Source: an uncultured Erysipelotrichaceae bacterium
Lineage (GTDB): Bacteria; Bacillota_I; Bacilli_A; Erysipelotrichales; Erysipelotrichaceae
Length of the DNA stretch: 6,556 nucleotides
Direction of reading: 5' to 3'
Assembly: GCA_900319505.1 (NCBI GenBank)
Contig: ONOV01000148.1
Location: 1 to 6,556, forward strand
A model generated the notes under the pieces. The model worked only from the letters and a program-made list of their open reading frames with translations, was not told where the DNA came from and ran no database searches. The position numbers and the translations under genes are program-made. Below, piece after piece: positions 5,724 to 6,556 of the stretch. The first letter of the stretch is position 1; the number at the start of each line of letters is the position of its first letter.

Positions 5724-6556
5724 ATGGTGAAATATGATACCGTACTGATCCGCTATGGCGAACTCAGTACAAAAGGAAAAAACAGAAAAGACTTTATCAG
5801 AAAGCTGGAAAAGAACATCCGCTTTGCCTTAAGAGACTATAAGGATCTGACCTACAGAAGAACACATGATCGGATCTACATCAAACTCAATGAAGAAGAT
5901 CCTGAAGAGATCAGGACAAAGCTGCAGCGGGTCTTCGGCATTTCTTCCTTCTCCTTTACGGAGAAGGTGCCGGCGGACATGGAAGAGATGAAAAAGGCAT
6001 GCCTGCGCATTGCCCAGGAGACAGATAAGAAGACATTCAAGATTGTCACCAAACGGCATGACAAGTCCTTCCCGTTTGTATCTGATTCCATCAATCGTGA
6101 AATTGCCGGAGTGATTTTAAGAAATACGGATCTCAAGGTGGATGTGCATCAGCCTGAACTGATGATCCGGCTAGAAGTACATGAAGACGGCACCTACATC
6201 ACTTCGGATAAGATCCCTGGTGCAGGCGGCTATCCGACTGGAATCAACGGCAAGGTGCTGCTCATGCTGTCGGGCGGCATCGACAGTCCGGTGGCAGCGT
6301 ATGAGCTGATGAAAAGAGGACTGGACGTCGAAGCGGTGCACTTTGCTTCACCGCCTTATACTTCCCAGGCTGCCCGTGACAAGGTTGTTCAGCTGGCCCG
6401 GCTCATGAGTGTCTATCAGGGCCACATTACCGTTCATATGCTGAATTTTACGGAAACTCAGCTTGCCATCTATAAAGCCGCCGGCGATCCCTATGCTGTT
6501 ACATTGATGCGGCGCATGATGTTCCGCTTAGCGGAAAGGGTGGCAGAGAAGTATCA
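5724..6556 (+). CDS. thiI: tRNA 4-thiouridine synthetase ThiI (3' end outside window)
   Basis: ThiI adenylates uridine-8 of tRNA and transfers persulfide sulfur to give 4-thiouridine, a near-UV sensor base; in some organisms it also acts in thiamine thiazole synthesis. The visible 277 residues begin MVKYDTVLIRYGELSTKGKN, the classic ThiI N-terminus. A ferredoxin-like/THUMP RNA-binding part follows (to about residue 165), then GAGGYPTG (166-173), the PP-loop ATP-binding motif SGGIDSP (183-189), HFASPPYTS (206-214) and MRRMMFRLAE. The open frame runs to the window edge; a full Firmicutes ThiI is about 400 residues, so roughly 120 are missing. The start is chosen because AAAGGAA (5709-5715) lies 8 bases upstream. 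An in-frame ATG at 5706 lacks such a site. Firmicutes ThiI usually lacks the C-terminal rhodanese domain and depends on a neighbouring NifS-like desulfurase; whether that domain is absent here cannot be seen. Confidence 0.96.
   Translation, partial: MVKYDTVLIRYGELSTKGKNRKDFIRKLEKNIRFALRDYKDLTYRRTHDRIYIKLNEEDPEEIRTKLQRVFGISSFSFTEKVPADMEEMKKACLRIAQETDKKTFKIVTKRHDKSFPFVSDSINREIAGVILRNTDLKVDVHQPELMIRLEVHEDGTYITSDKIPGAGGYPTGINGKVLLMLSGGIDSPVAAYELMKRGLDVEAVHFASPPYTSQAARDKVVQLARLMSVYQGHITVHMLNFTETQLAIYKAAGDPYAVTLMRRMMFRLAERVAEKY

Noticed and set aside
5829..6136. Two minus-strand open frames (76 and 86 residues) opposite thiI
   Set aside because: The plus strand is continuously open and reads as ThiI through this region; the minus-strand products look compositionally random.
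1..6556. Mobile element, CRISPR array, tRNA or rRNA gene
   Set aside because: No transposase or integrase reading, no regularly spaced direct repeats, no terminal inverted repeats around the channel remnant, and no cloverleaf or rRNA sequence was recognised on either strand.

Overview
This window reads as an ordinary chromosomal segment of a low-to-mid GC member of the Bacillota. The evidence is a C-minus (cysteine-free) ribosomal protein S4, the cell-division protein EzrA, and a NifS-type cysteine desulfurase next to ThiI. The order rpsD / ezrA / nifS(nifZ) / thiI is conserved in Bacilli and relatives. The protein style and the small zinc-ribbon membrane proteins make Erysipelotrichia (Erysipelotrichales) a reasonable guess, but that placement is inference.

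Layout. Positions 3-991 hold two overlapping plus-strand genes for small membrane-anchored zinc-ribbon proteins of the same architecture. They end in a strong hairpin whose loop contains the second stop codon. A second hairpin (1021-1049) terminates rpsD, which runs leftward (1660-1058). Positions 1661-1941 are a divergent regulatory region. The rpsD promoter drives a leader of about 170 nt with several inverted repeats, one of which would bury the rpsD Shine-Dalgarno sequence. The ezrA promoter faces the other way. ezrA (start corrected to 1942) and a NifS-like cysteine desulfurase overlap by a few bases and end at a clear rho-independent terminator (4807-4838). Positions 4850-5658 hold the wreck of a six-transmembrane voltage-gated-type potassium channel. 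Its TVGYGD filter is intact, but the coding frame is broken several times. thiI begins at 5724 with its own -10 element and runs off the right edge.

How the genes work together. In Firmicutes the NifS-like enzyme beside thiI is known to supply persulfide sulfur to ThiI for 4-thiouridine in tRNA. The ancestral layout was probably ezrA-nifS-thiI, with the channel gene inserted between nifS and thiI and now decaying. EzrA (Z-ring regulator) and S4 (ribosome assembly, own-leader repressor) are neighbours by synteny rather than by pathway. I found no novel multi-gene system. The items most worth a second look are the S4 leader with its Shine-Dalgarno-masking hairpin, the paired zinc-ribbon membrane proteins of unknown role, and the multiply damaged channel gene.
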